Program-made: the position numbers and the translations under genes
From: UBA7692 sp964650845
GTDB taxonomy: Bacteria; Bacteroidota; Bacteroidia; Chitinophagales; LD1
Assembly: GCA_964650845.1 (NCBI GenBank)
Contig: CAZYXR010000007.1
Location: 1 to 64,000, forward strand
Direction: 5' to 3'
Length of the DNA stretch: 64,000 nt
Notes under the pieces: generated by a model
What the model saw: the letters and a program-made list of their open reading frames with translations, nothing else
Databases searched by the model: none
What the model was told of the DNA's origin: nothing
Shown: positions 56,501 through 64,000 of the stretch, in pieces
Layout of the letters: each line of letters opens with the position of its first letter
Numbering within the stretch: position 1 is the first letter of the stretch

Positions 56501-57127
56501 TGGAATGATGGCCTCCGCGATTCTATCAATACATTCTATGGTCCGGGAACATACTATGTGCAGGTAGTAGATGTGGCAGGAAATATTTTTTCTGATACAG
56601 TTGTTGTGGATGCTGACAGTACAAGACAACTTTCTATTGGTAACGACACCACCGTTTGTAAAGAACAAAAAGTGGATATTGAAGTTGGTGATAAATACGA
56701 AAGCTATGGTTGGGCTCCGCCAATTGGTTTGTCGTGCGGCAATTGCCACAACCCAACTGCAAGGCCTTCATTAACCACCACCTACACCGTAACTGCAAAA
56801 TCAAGCGATGGATGTGTTGCCGCAGCTTCGATTACAATTTTTGTTGACCCATGCTTAGGAATTGAAAACTACGGCAGCATTATCATCAATGGGGTTTACC
56901 CAAGTCCGGCTTCCGACATTTTGAATATTGTGTTAAGCAGCAATGAAGAAAAAATTTCATTGAATCTGTTTAACGCAATAGGTCAAAAAATTAAAAACAT
57001 TGAGAATATTGCAGCAACAGGCAACCAACTAATTTCTATGGACGTTAGTTCGCTTGCAACGGGAGTTTATGTTTTGGAAGCGCAGAACGATAAAGGCTCG
57101 TCAAGAATCAAAGTTACAATTCAATAA
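53513..57127 (+). CDS. Secreted M43-family metalloprotease with T9SS tail
   Basis: A 1204-residue exported protein. Signal peptide (LILSFILLAGLSVSAQ), protease domain of the pappalysin/cytophagalysin M43 family with zinc site HEAGHYLGLYH (His216, Glu217, His220, His226) and Met-turn NYMDYT, two PKD-like domains (about 330-490, 'FTNTSTGASSYQW'), a central beta-propeller-like region (520-870), a third PKD-like domain, and a type IX secretion domain (from about 1125: VYPSPASDILNI...ATGVYVLEAQ). It digests proteins outside the cell. Cys-rich. Confidence 0.93.
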   Translation: MKSLILSFILLAGLSVSAQQTIESCGTDDAHNRFLQDASNLQKHNQIEQLIYNAAQNGMLQPSGRADYVLPVVVHIIHNGGSENISDAQAIQAIDYLNQAYRNTSLYDSTDGVDSRVQFCLAKQNPQGQSTSGINRVQSVLTDLDMANDLQLKNLVRWNPTCYINIWVVKTICRQGSCNIGGYAYFPSAHGSNLDGIVVRASTMGSTPAATGTLIHEAGHYLGLYHTFQGGCTNNNCLNDGDKVCDTPPDASTSYIACNGSMNSCSTDTISGFVSDQPDMHKNYMDYTQATCRTIYTAGQRDRMLWHIANVRGSLLNCNACNNPCPSPVFAKFTPSATTIAVGGSVNFTNTSTGASSYQWLVNGVQFANSTNSSFSFNNAGTFSVKLVATGSNLDCFDDTTITIKVTCGAVAKFTPPSANVAPNIIYNLTNTSTGATTYSWFSNGVQVSTATNFAYQFPANGAYWVHLAACNNFCCDTSDSVRVFVCSPCIEICDNSIDDDGDNLVDCFDPDCACDNCSPKQTDVWTFGEGAGLNFKTSPPTAFQSSNQRAQASASVSDPNGNLVFYTDGFKVFDRYGAVMQNGTGLTGNLSSAQHVIVQHPAIKHQYYLFITSSYDVGLSGGITYSLIDMSLNFGLGGVTAAKNVALMSSSVSTEKVTAIRHCNNKFTWFIAKERYNNVYRSYLIDSNGLNTTPVLSSASSPLLVNGVEDGQQVIKASADGRFIINPLLNRDTILVLKFNNQTGAITDYLKFGGSHPYGYCGAEFSPSGDFIYASRYVTGNNPSILFQFDLRSANPQQIYSTKVGLDTSAAPYSFCACQLASDGKVYVAFDQSFPPNNLRQYVPYINYPDKQGLACLYNKQGVSLGTGRVYAGLPTFIANYFLKPVNISGLDTVCSLNTNVLYKVLPKQGCVTNYVWNVPGGSIVNQTDSSLTCNFPSIGNYKVAVHLDNGCSNANDTLPIFAAPCVRPELGPDTSLCVAGVVTLKAGIGYKSYLWNDGLRDSINTFYGPGTYYVQVVDVAGNIFSDTVVVDADSTRQLSIGNDTTVCKEQKVDIEVGDKYESYGWAPPIGLSCGNCHNPTARPSLTTTYTVTAKSSDGCVAAASITIFVDPCLGIENYGSIIINGVYPSPASDILNIVLSSNEEKISLNLFNAIGQKIKNIENIAATGNQLISMDVSSLATGVYVLEAQNDKGSSRIKVTIQ

Positions 57128-57156
57128 CGCTTTTCACTATAAGCCCACTGGTCAGG

Positions 57157-57186
57157 GGATGCAGGCAACTGCGTCCCTTTTTTGTT
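57157..57186 (+). terminator. Terminator after the M43 protease gene
   Basis: Stem GGGATGCAG/CTGCGTCCC (9 pairs, one G-U), loop GCAA, followed by a run of T. Confidence 0.88.
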
Positions 57187-57291
57187 TTGAAAAACTATGC
57201 ACACCTCTTTACAATTATTTACGCTTTTACATACAATGTAATTGTAATCTTGCGTCATCATAAAATAGAAAACAAACAACAAAATAAATCC

Positions 57292-58230
57292 ATGAGCACT
57301 TCCGAACACGTACATTGCCTCATTATCGGCTCAGGCCCGGCAGGTTACACAGCCGCTATTTATGCAGCACGCGCAGGTTTAAAACCAATGATGTACACAG
57401 GCCTGCAACAAGGCGGTCAATTGATGAACACCACCGATGTAGAAAACTACCCCGGCTACCCAAAAGGCATTTTAGGCCCCGAAATGATGGAAGATTTCCG
57501 CCTACAAGCCGAAAGGTTCGGTACCGACATCCGCTTTGGCATGGCAACAAAAGTTGACTTCTCCGTTTCACCCAAAAAGATTTGGATAGATGGCGAAAAA
57601 CTGATTGAAGCCGATGCCGTAATTCTTGCCACAGGTGCCGAAGCCAAATGGCTGGGCCTACCCAGCGAACAACGGCTGAACGGTAGCGGAGTTAGCGCCT
57701 GTGCAGTATGCGATGGCTTCTTTTACCGCAACAGCGAAGTAGCAATTGTAGGCGCGGGCGACACCGCCTGCGAAGAAGCAATATACCTCTCTAAACTATG
57801 CACCACCGTACACATGGTAGTGCGCAGAGGCGAAATGCGCGCATCTAAAATCATGCAAGAACGCGTATTAAAAACACCCAACATCAAAGTTTACTGGAAC
57901 TCCGAAACCGATGAAGTAATTGGCGATACCCTTGTTGAAGCAGTACGCTTAAAAAACAACCAAACAGGCGAACTAACCACCATTCCGGTAAAAGGATTTT
58001 TTGTTGCCATAGGCCATCAGCCAAACTCGGCCGTGTTTAAAGACTACATCACCACCGATGAACAAGGCTATGTAACCACCACACCAGGCACCGCCAAAAC
58101 AAACATAGAAGGCGTATTTGCCTGTGGCGATTTGCAAGATAAAGTTTACCGCCAAGCCGTAACAGCCGCAGGCACAGGCTGCATGGCCGCACTCGAAGCC
58201 GAAAGATGGCTGAGCGAACGCGAAAGCTAA
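57292..58230 (+). CDS. trxB: Thioredoxin reductase
   Basis: A 312-residue flavoprotein that passes electrons from NADPH to thioredoxin. FAD site IIGSGPAGYT (11-20), redox pair Cys137-Cys140 in CAVCDG, NADPH site VGAGDTACEEA, and GVFACGDLQDKVYRQ near the end. Length and motifs are normal for the bacterial low-Mr type. ATG 57292 (MSTSEHVHCLIIG) is chosen over an upstream extension that contains non-conserved residues. Confidence 0.95.
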   Translation: MSTSEHVHCLIIGSGPAGYTAAIYAARAGLKPMMYTGLQQGGQLMNTTDVENYPGYPKGILGPEMMEDFRLQAERFGTDIRFGMATKVDFSVSPKKIWIDGEKLIEADAVILATGAEAKWLGLPSEQRLNGSGVSACAVCDGFFYRNSEVAIVGAGDTACEEAIYLSKLCTTVHMVVRRGEMRASKIMQERVLKTPNIKVYWNSETDEVIGDTLVEAVRLKNNQTGELTTIPVKGFFVAIGHQPNSAVFKDYITTDEQGYVTTTPGTAKTNIEGVFACGDLQDKVYRQAVTAAGTGCMAALEAERWLSERES

Positions 58231-58340
58231 CAGCTCACCAAAAACGCAATACCAAATAAACAAACCACAACTACACCTTCAAACACAAAACAATCCATTG
58301 CTTTAGCCCCAACACCAAAAAACATATAGCCTAAAAACAA

Positions 58341-58371
58341 AAATCCCTCACCGAAATTCGATGAGGGATTT
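58341..58371. terminator. Bidirectional terminator between trxB and aceA
   Basis: A perfect 10-bp stem AAATCCCTCA/TGAGGGATTT with an 11-nt loop. A and T runs on the two sides would serve both convergent genes. Confidence 0.82.
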
Positions 58372-58413
58372 GTTTATAAACCAGCCCTACCCAAAAGGTA
58401 AAACCGAGTGCTA

Positions 58414-59694
58414 TCAATGAAACTGTTCAGCCTCTGTGCTACCAGCCAAAGCTGTAGTAGAAGATTGCCCTTGTTGCACCACATTTTGCACAGCATCAAA
58501 ATATCCTGTACCAACAAACGATTGGTGTTTAATAGCTTTAAAACCATCTTTCTCCATAGCAAACTCGCGTTGTTGCATTTCGCTGAAACCAGCCATACCG
58601 CGCTCAACATAGTTCTTAGAAAGATCAAACATTGAAGAATTTAAAGCATGGAAACCAGCCAATGTAATAAACTGGAATTTATAACCCATAGCAGCAATGT
58701 CTTCGCGGAAAGTAAGCATCTGCTTCTCGTCCATAAACTTAGCCCAGTTAAATGAAGGCGAACAGTTGTAAGCCAACATTTTGCCAGGATATTTAGCATG
58801 AATGCCTTGAGCAAATTCGCGCGCCAAACCTAAGTCTGGATTGCCTGTTTCCATCCAAATCAAATCGGCATACTGCGCATACGAAAGACCGCGGTCAATA
58901 CCTTGCTCCAAGCCGTTTTTCACATAGTAGTAACCTTCAGGTGTGCGTTGCCCAGTGATGAATTTATGGTCGCGTGGGTCAATGTCGGAAGTGATTAAGT
59001 TAGCCGCTTCTGCATCGGTGCGGGCAATTACCAAAGTTGAAGTTCCGCAAACGTCAGCCGCCAAACGAGCAGCTACCAATTTGTTGATAGCCTCTTGTGT
59101 AGGCACCAACACTTTACCTCCTAAGTGACCACATTTTTTAGCCGAAGCCAATTGGTCTTCCCAATGCACACCCGCAGCACCTGCTTCAATCATGCCTTTC
59201 ATCAATTCAAAAGCATTCAGGTTGCCGCCAAATCCTGCTTCTGCATCGGCAACAATCGGCACTAACCAATCGCGCTGAGGTTCGCCTTCCATGTATTCAA
59301 TCTGGTCTCTGCGCAACAATGCGTTGTTGATACGCTTTACTACTGCAGGAACTGAATTTGCCGGATACAAACTTTGGTCAGGATACATTTCGCTACCCAA
59401 GTTTGCATCGGCAGCTACTTGCCAGCCCGAAAGGTAAATCGCTTTCATCCCCGCAGTAACTTCCTGCACCGCTTGATTGCCCGTTAAAGCACCCAAGCCG
59501 GCAACCCAAGCATCAGTATGCAAACGATTCCACAATTTTTCTGCTCCGTTTTTAGCCAAGGTGTATTCAATAGGCACTGAGCCTGCAATATTGATTACTT
59601 CTTCTGCCGAATATGGGCGAGTAACATTTTTCCAACGTGGGTTGTTTTCCCATTCTTTTTTGAGCGCCAGGGCTCTTTCTAATTTAGTTGCCAT
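58414..59694 (-). CDS. aceA: Isocitrate lyase
   Basis: A 426-residue enzyme of the glyoxylate shunt; it splits isocitrate into succinate and glyoxylate. The catalytic Cys188 lies in KKCGHLGGK; VADAEAGFGG binds magnesium; YNCSPSFNW and the WMETGNPDL segment belong to the substrate site. Length is normal. On the minus strand it follows aceB, but a four-helix-bundle gene within inverted repeats lies between them. Confidence 0.97.
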   Translation of the reverse strand: MATKLERALALKKEWENNPRWKNVTRPYSAEEVINIAGSVPIEYTLAKNGAEKLWNRLHTDAWVAGLGALTGNQAVQEVTAGMKAIYLSGWQVAADANLGSEMYPDQSLYPANSVPAVVKRINNALLRRDQIEYMEGEPQRDWLVPIVADAEAGFGGNLNAFELMKGMIEAGAAGVHWEDQLASAKKCGHLGGKVLVPTQEAINKLVAARLAADVCGTSTLVIARTDAEAANLITSDIDPRDHKFITGQRTPEGYYYVKNGLEQGIDRGLSYAQYADLIWMETGNPDLGLAREFAQGIHAKYPGKMLAYNCSPSFNWAKFMDEKQMLTFREDIAAMGYKFQFITLAGFHALNSSMFDLSKNYVERGMAGFSEMQQREFAMEKDGFKAIKHQSFVGTGYFDAVQNVVQQGQSSTTALAGSTEAEQFH

Positions 59695-59709
59695 TGTTTA
59701 TTGATGATT

Positions 59710-60165
59710 GATTGATTAGCAAATTAGCAGATTAGCAAATGGTGCGATGCTCTACTGCAATGTTGTTTATTGTTTTGATTTTGATGATGAAATAATCTTG
59801 TTTAATACTCTTAATATGCTGTTTAACTTTTCTGATAATTCTGTAGGTTCTGGATAATTCTTCGAGAATTTACATAGTTCCAACCAATATTCTGTTTCGT
59901 CTGCCTCCTTGGCTGCTATTTTTATTTTATGAATAAAATCTGCCTTGCTTTCTGCGTTTTGTGCCTCTTTTACATTTGCCCCTATCGATGTTCCACTCCT
60001 CAATAATTGTTTTGCTATTACAAATCGCTTTCTTATTTCTAGTTCTTCTGTGTATTCAATTATCAAAAGGGAAAACTCAAAACTTAATTTAAGAATCAGA
60101 TTATCCTTTTTGTAATCGCTTGTTTGCATTTTATCTCATTTGCTAATCTGCTAATCAATCAATTT
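59710..60165. mobile_element. IVS-like element with terminal inverted repeats between aceB and aceA
   Basis: ATTAGCAGATTAGCAAAT occurs at 59723-59740 and its exact complement at 60138-60155. Beyond these, GATTGATTAG modules occur on both sides (59710-59719 and, inverted, 60151-60160). The arms enclose one gene for a four-helix-bundle protein. This arrangement resembles the intervening sequences of 23S rRNA in some bacteria, but here it lies between two metabolic genes. No transposase is visible. Exact ends and any target duplication are uncertain. Confidence 0.6.
59767..60129 (-). CDS. Four-helix-bundle protein (S23/IVS-encoded type)
   Basis: A 120-residue protein of the TIGR02436 four-helix-bundle group, known from ORFs in 23S rRNA intervening sequences: YKKDNLILKLSFEFSLLIIEYTEEL, KRFVIAKQLLRSGTSIGANVKEAQNAESKADFIHKI and KEADETEYWLELC. 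The exact molecular role is unknown. It sits alone in an inverted-repeat element inserted in the aceB-aceA operon, on the same strand. Confidence 0.88.
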   Translation of the reverse strand: MQTSDYKKDNLILKLSFEFSLLIIEYTEELEIRKRFVIAKQLLRSGTSIGANVKEAQNAESKADFIHKIKIAAKEADETEYWLELCKFSKNYPEPTELSEKLNSILRVLNKIISSSKSKQ

Positions 60166-60175
60166 GCTAATAACA

Positions 60176-61768
60176 CTATTCAATCTCCTCGTAAGCAGGT
60201 AAAGTTAAAAACTCTACATAATCGCCTTGGTTAACTAATTCATCAAACATCTCAATGGCGCGTTTCATAGTAGCAGAATTAAAAGCACTTTCACCCACAT
60301 AAGTTTTCACACTTTCCAGCTCACTTGGTAAAAGCTGTTTGAACAATTCATAGGTTATTGTTCTGCCGTCATCCAACTTACTGCCATTTTTTATCCATTG
60401 CCACACTTGCGTGCGCGATATTTCTGCCGTAGCAGCATCTTCCATCAAATTGTGCAAAGCAGCAGCACCCACACCGCGCAACCAACTTTCGATATAAAGA
60501 ATACCTACGTTTATATTCAGGCGCAAGCCTGCCTCGGTGATAGTACCCTCGGGCGCAGTCAATAAATCTTTTGCGGTATAAACCTCGTCTTGGCGAGTAA
60601 TGTGGTAATTATTTGGCGTTGGCATGTGTTCGTTAAAAATATCCATCGCCACTTTTACCAAACCCGGATGCGCCACCCAAGTGCCATCGTGCCCGTTTGT
60701 TACTTCGCGCAATTTATCTACACGTACCTTTTCAATAGCCGCATTGTTTGCCGCCTCATCATTTTTAATAGGAATAAACGCACTCATGCCCCCCATGGCG
60801 TGTACTTTGCGCTTATGGCAAGTTTGAATTACCAATTTGCTATACGAAGCCATAAAAGGTACTGCCATAGTTACCTGTCCCCTATCGGGCAATACAAAAC
60901 CATCTACATTGCGCAATCGTTTGATGTAACTGAAAATATAATCCCAGCGACCGCAGTTTAAGCCAGCCATGTGTTCGTGCAACTCATAAATAATTTCATG
61001 CAATTCAAATGTTGCAAGAATTGTTTCAATCAACACAGTTGCTTTTATAGTTGCTTGCGGAATGCCCAACTCATTTTGCGCAAACACAAATACATCATTC
61101 CACAAACGAGCCTCTAAATGACTTTCCATTTTAGGAAGGTAGAAGTAAGGTCCACTGCCGTTTGCCAACAATTGTTTTACATTATGAAAGAAATACAAAC
61201 CAAAATCGAATAGCGAACCACTCATTACTTCGCCATCTACCAACACATGCTTCTCGTTCAAATGCCATCCACGCGGGCGCACCAAAAGGGTAGCAATTTG
61301 CTCATTCAGTTTATACTCTTTTCCGGCTTCGTTTTTAAACGAAATGGTTCTGCGGTTGGCATCGCGCAGGTTTATTTGCCCATCAATGTTATTGCTCCAA
61401 AACGGTGAATTGGAATCTTCAAAATCTGCCATGAACATTTTAGCACCGCTGTTCAAAGCGTTTATTATCATTTTGCGATCTACCGGACCTGTAATTTCCA
61501 CCCTGCGGTCTTGCAAATCGGCCGGAATTGGAGCGGCAGTCCAGTCGCCTTCGCGCACCGATTTAGTTTCGGCAAGAAAATCGGGCAACTTACCTCCGTC
61601 TATTTCGCTTTGGCGCACCTGCCGTGCAGCTAAAAGTTCTAATCTTGTTTTATTGAACTTACGTTGCAGTTTTACAACAAACTCCAATGCCTCGGGAGTT
61701 AATATTTCAGCGTATTCTGCCGTTACAGCAGCTTTAATTTCTATACCTTGAACGAGTGTTTCTGCCAT
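60176..61768 (-). CDS. aceB: Malate synthase A
   Basis: A 530-residue malate synthase, isoform A, which joins glyoxylate and acetyl-CoA. Motifs: MIINALNSGAKMFMADFEDS, LVRPRGWHLNEKH, TIKATVLIETILATFE, CGRWDYIFSYIKR and the glyoxylate-shunt C-terminal WLRGVGAAALHNLMEDAATAEISR. ATG 61768 (MAETLVQGIEIK) is the better start; the open frame reaches 61810. It is the first gene of the operon with aceA. Confidence 0.96.
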   Translation of the reverse strand: MAETLVQGIEIKAAVTAEYAEILTPEALEFVVKLQRKFNKTRLELLAARQVRQSEIDGGKLPDFLAETKSVREGDWTAAPIPADLQDRRVEITGPVDRKMIINALNSGAKMFMADFEDSNSPFWSNNIDGQINLRDANRRTISFKNEAGKEYKLNEQIATLLVRPRGWHLNEKHVLVDGEVMSGSLFDFGLYFFHNVKQLLANGSGPYFYLPKMESHLEARLWNDVFVFAQNELGIPQATIKATVLIETILATFELHEIIYELHEHMAGLNCGRWDYIFSYIKRLRNVDGFVLPDRGQVTMAVPFMASYSKLVIQTCHKRKVHAMGGMSAFIPIKNDEAANNAAIEKVRVDKLREVTNGHDGTWVAHPGLVKVAMDIFNEHMPTPNNYHITRQDEVYTAKDLLTAPEGTITEAGLRLNINVGILYIESWLRGVGAAALHNLMEDAATAEISRTQVWQWIKNGSKLDDGRTITYELFKQLLPSELESVKTYVGESAFNSATMKRAIEMFDELVNQGDYVEFLTLPAYEEIE

Positions 61769-61867
61769 TGCTATTAAATTGCGGGCGCAAAAGTGCCAAC
61801 TTATTTTCAAAGTAGCAAGCGAAAATTCGCTAATCAGTAAAATTCAAGATAGATGTGGAGAAATTCC

Positions 61868-62347
61868 TTACAGTGAGGCCGAAAGTTCTTCGTAAGTTTT
61901 TTCAATCCAAAAAATGGAAAGTTTATTGCGTACCAGTATAGATTGGCGCACAGAGCAGAAAAAATCAACTAATTTTTTAAACTCGGATGGCTTTTGCAAA
62001 TAGCCATCGGCTTTTAAATTGTAGCAATCCATCATGTCGCGTCTGTAATCGGAATTGGTAATTACATAAACCGGAATATCGGATAACTCCGGATTGCTTT
62101 TAGCAAAACTCAAAACATCTTTTCCGCTTAGGCGCGGCATGTTCAGGTCAAGCAAAATCATATCAATTTTATCTCCGATAATGCGTCCGGTGTTCAAAAA
62201 GTCGCACGCCTCTTCACCATCGTAGGCACACGATATTTTTACCATACTTTCAAGGTCGGCATCTTTTATTGCCTCTTGCATCAGTCGTAGTTCAGCGGGG
62301 TTGTCATCAACTAAAAGCAGGTGATAGGTTTGTGTGGAAACTGCCAT
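61868..62347 (-). CDS. Stand-alone response-regulator receiver protein
   Basis: A 159-residue single-domain response regulator (CheY-like). Acidic pocket Asp14/Asp15, phospho-acceptor Asp67 in LLDLNMPRLSGKD, Thr/Ser in ITNSDYRR and Lys119 in LQKPSEF. The sequence type (LLVDDNPAELRLMQEAIKDA) resembles receivers that pair with phytochrome-like histidine kinases; no kinase is in the window. No output domain. Divergent from the Lon-N gene. Confidence 0.92.
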   Translation of the reverse strand: MAVSTQTYHLLLVDDNPAELRLMQEAIKDADLESMVKISCAYDGEEACDFLNTGRIIGDKIDMILLDLNMPRLSGKDVLSFAKSNPELSDIPVYVITNSDYRRDMMDCYNLKADGYLQKPSEFKKLVDFFCSVRQSILVRNKLSIFWIEKTYEELSASL

Positions 62348-62462
62348 GCTTGAACTTTGTTTGTTTCAAATGTACACCCAAAATCAAAGTTCTGTTTGTT
62401 TTATTTAACTTTCTTTACCAACATAGTTGTGAACTGCATATTATAGCAGAATAGCTAATTTA

Positions 62463-62478
62463 TAGACCTTTTGGTCTA
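62463..62478. promoter_or_regulatory. Candidate operator (TAGACC-n4-GGTCTA)
   Basis: The 16-bp dyad TAGACC-TTTT-GGTCTA lies in the region between the divergent receiver gene and the Lon-N gene. It has the shape of a TetR-family operator (NemR-like boxes have this arrangement). No TetR gene is in the window. Confidence 0.4.
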
Positions 62479-62556
62479 ATATTAACATATCTCACACAAA
62501 CAAAATATTACGGTTTGCCGTGCAAAAATCAATCAATATTTTTCTTTTGCCGCCAC

Positions 62557-63195
62557 ATGGCTAAATTCATACCAATCTTTCCACTAAAACTTGGAGTTTT
62601 TCCGGGGCAGTATCTCAACCTGCACATCTTTGAACCACGCTACAAGCAATTGATAAACGATTGTTTTGAAGCCGGTAAAAACTTCGCCATTCCGGCAGTA
62701 TTAGACGATACACTTTATGAATACGGCACCGAACTGCGCTTGACAGAAATTGTAAAACGCTACGAAAATGGCGAGATGGATATTAAAACAGAAGGTGTGG
62801 GTATTGTAAAAATTTTGGAAGTGGTGCGCGAAGTGCCCGACAAACTTTACACAGGCGCAATTGTAATAGACATGCCTTACAAACCTTTAGATACAGACGA
62901 GCTGAATCCAACCTTGTTGGAATTGATTATTAAGCTTCATAAACACATCGGCACCAATTTCAGCCCACTTGAAAAATTCAAAAATCCTCTTTCGTTCGAT
63001 TTAACACCCTACGTTGCCATGTCGTTGGAAGATCAGTGTAGGCTGTTAAGTGTAGAATCAGAAAAACAAAGACAGTTAATTTTGATTCAACACCTTGTAA
63101 AAGTGATTCCAACTATTGACGAGGCAAATAAAGTACGTCAAAAAGTTCAAATGAATGGTCATTTCCGAAACGAAACCTCGCCCGATAAGTTTTAA
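62557..63195 (+). CDS. Lon-N (LON substrate-binding) domain protein
   Basis: A 212-residue protein with a LON N-terminal-like domain: IPIFPLKLGVFPGQYLNLHIFEPRYKQLI, TELRLTEIVKRYENGEMDIKTEGVGI, and an alpha-helical C-part. There is no ATPase or protease domain, so it is not a Lon protease itself. Such stand-alone proteins are common in Bacteroidota, but their role is not known. ATG 62557 is chosen over 62515 because the family starts there. Confidence 0.83.
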   Translation: MAKFIPIFPLKLGVFPGQYLNLHIFEPRYKQLINDCFEAGKNFAIPAVLDDTLYEYGTELRLTEIVKRYENGEMDIKTEGVGIVKILEVVREVPDKLYTGAIVIDMPYKPLDTDELNPTLLELIIKLHKHIGTNFSPLEKFKNPLSFDLTPYVAMSLEDQCRLLSVESEKQRQLILIQHLVKVIPTIDEANKVRQKVQMNGHFRNETSPDKF

Positions 63196-63274
63196 TAATC
63201 ACATCATCAAAAAAAAGGCATTTCAATAGTTTGAAAATAGCTATTTATTTGCACCCTTCTTTCCAACAACCTTT

Positions 63275-63775
63275 ATGCAGCGCATTAACGTAAGCTACTA
63301 CAAAAACCGAGCACATCAGAAAAAGAAAAAATTAGCTGCATTCCTAAAAAAACTGCACAAAAAACAACCTGCCAATCTTTTGCAACAAGTAAAAATTGCA
63401 GATGCCGAAGTGTGGCAAGAAGTAAACTGCCTTGGCTGTGCCAATTGCTGCAAAACCATGACCCCAACATGGAAAAAAGCAGAACTAAAAAAGGTTGCCG
63501 CTTTTGTGGGCATGAGCTATGACGACTACTACGAAAAATACATAAACGTAGATGAAGACAATGGCGACTTGGTAAACAAAATACAACCTTGCCAACATTT
63601 AGATTTAAAAACCAACATGTGCAGCGTTTATGAAATTCGCCCGCACGACTGCCGATTTTTTCCGCATTTCATCCGCAAAGATTTTTTAGACCAAACCAAA
63701 GTTTATACCGAAAACCTACATCGCTGCCCTGCCACTTTGCTGCTGGTAGAAAAATTAGAAGCCGCCATCGCATAG
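63275..63775 (+). CDS. YkgJ-family cysteine-cluster protein
   Basis: A 166-residue protein with the YkgJ/UPF0153 (CxxCxxCC) motif: CLGCANCCKTM, then QPCQHLDLKTNMCSVYEIRPHDCRFFPHFIR. These Cys residues probably bind a zinc or iron-sulfur cluster. The basic N-terminus (KNRAHQKKKKLAAFLKKLHKK) is of unknown purpose. Function unknown. Cytoplasmic. It lies 79 bp after the Lon-N gene and may be co-transcribed. Confidence 0.85.
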   Translation: MQRINVSYYKNRAHQKKKKLAAFLKKLHKKQPANLLQQVKIADAEVWQEVNCLGCANCCKTMTPTWKKAELKKVAAFVGMSYDDYYEKYINVDEDNGDLVNKIQPCQHLDLKTNMCSVYEIRPHDCRFFPHFIRKDFLDQTKVYTENLHRCPATLLLVEKLEAAIA

Positions 63776-63889
63776 ATTGTGGCTTTTGCTTACCTAAACT
63801 TTGTTACGTTTGAACCCCCAAAGCTCAGCTAAGTTCTATATGTTTCTTGCTCTGTTTTGATAATTTTTTTTCAAACTAAATATTACACC

Positions 63890-64000
63890 ATGCAAGCAAC
63901 ACAAAACACCGTTGTAAAAATCTCTTACCAATTGCGCAATGAACCCACCGGAGGCATTGTAGATGAGGCTACCGAAGATGCACCATTTTCATTTCTTTTT
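63890..64000 (+). CDS. FKBP/SlyD-like peptidyl-prolyl isomerase, 3' end outside window
   Basis: Only 37 codons are visible. MQATQNTVVKISYQLRNEPTGG is followed by IVDEATEDAPFSFLF; the 'VVxISYxLR...VD.A....PFxFxxG' pattern is typical of SlyD-type FKBP isomerases. The assignment is made from this N-terminus alone. Confidence 0.65.
   Translation, partial: MQATQNTVVKISYQLRNEPTGGIVDEATEDAPFSFLF

Overview
The window is a continuous piece of a Bacteroidota chromosome, probably a Chitinophagales- or Sphingobacteria-like lineage assembled as a draft or metagenome scaffold. Supporting signs are a SusC/RagA-like TonB receptor with a CarboxypepD_reg-like N-domain, a secreted protease with a type IX secretion tail, PorT- and FadL-type barrels, a DUF721 protein, a type II-C Cas9 of 1430 residues with a 47-nt repeat, and promoters of the Bacteroidota form TTTG-N19-TAnnTTTG. 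Three runs of N (537-546, 8394-8414, 44666-44675) each fall inside a gene; two of them change the apparent reading frame, so those genes look broken without being so.

Layout. 1-10.2 kb: an acyl-CoA dehydrogenase cut by the window edge, a TPR protein, a TonB receptor, a DUF721/zinc-peptidase pair, two paralogous small lipoproteins and an alpha/beta hydrolase. 10.4-13.6 kb: a short ribosomal operon, rpsC-rplP-rpmC-rpsQ-rplN-rplX-rpsD, with its own promoter and terminator, lacking the genes that normally precede rpsC and lie between rplX and rpsD. 13.6-23.6 kb: a LolA-like carrier, tyrS, bioB-bioF, a sugar-nucleotide epimerase, a cytochrome c-FTR1 iron permease and valS. 23.7-26.5 kb: a ketosynthase/ACP/ABC-permease group of the flexirubin/aryl-polyene type, in which the ketosynthase has TGA in place of the catalytic Cys codon and the permease carries a deletion frameshift. 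26.5-30.8 kb: recJ, a paraoxonase-like lipoprotein, an HSL-type esterase and a pentapeptide-repeat protein.

30.9-38.5 kb is a complete type II-C CRISPR-Cas locus: an 11-repeat array with a further degenerate repeat at its 5' end, cas2, cas1, a MazF-type toxin with a ribbon-helix-helix antitoxin inserted between cas1 and cas9, cas9, and a divergent tracrRNA upstream of cas9. The toxin-antitoxin pair has its own consensus promoter, overlapped by an inverted repeat. Every CRISPR repeat contains the same -7 box (TATCTTTG) as the rpsC promoter, suggesting that each spacer could be transcribed from its own promoter, as known for some Neisseria and Campylobacter II-C arrays.

38.5-64 kb: lolD, a four-gene envelope operon with an M28 peptidase, a methyltransferase, two large envelope proteins, tgt beside a DUF3524 (queuosine-tRNA mannosyltransferase-like) gene, a 16-copy 21-bp minisatellite, asnB, a polysaccharide-deacetylase-like gene, an M43 protease with a T9SS tail, trxB, and the glyoxylate-shunt genes aceB and aceA separated by a four-helix-bundle gene inside inverted repeats (an IVS-like element). 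The window closes with a lone receiver domain, a Lon-N protein, a YkgJ-type cysteine-cluster protein and the start of an FKBP/SlyD-like isomerase. No tRNA, rRNA, transposase or prophage was seen.
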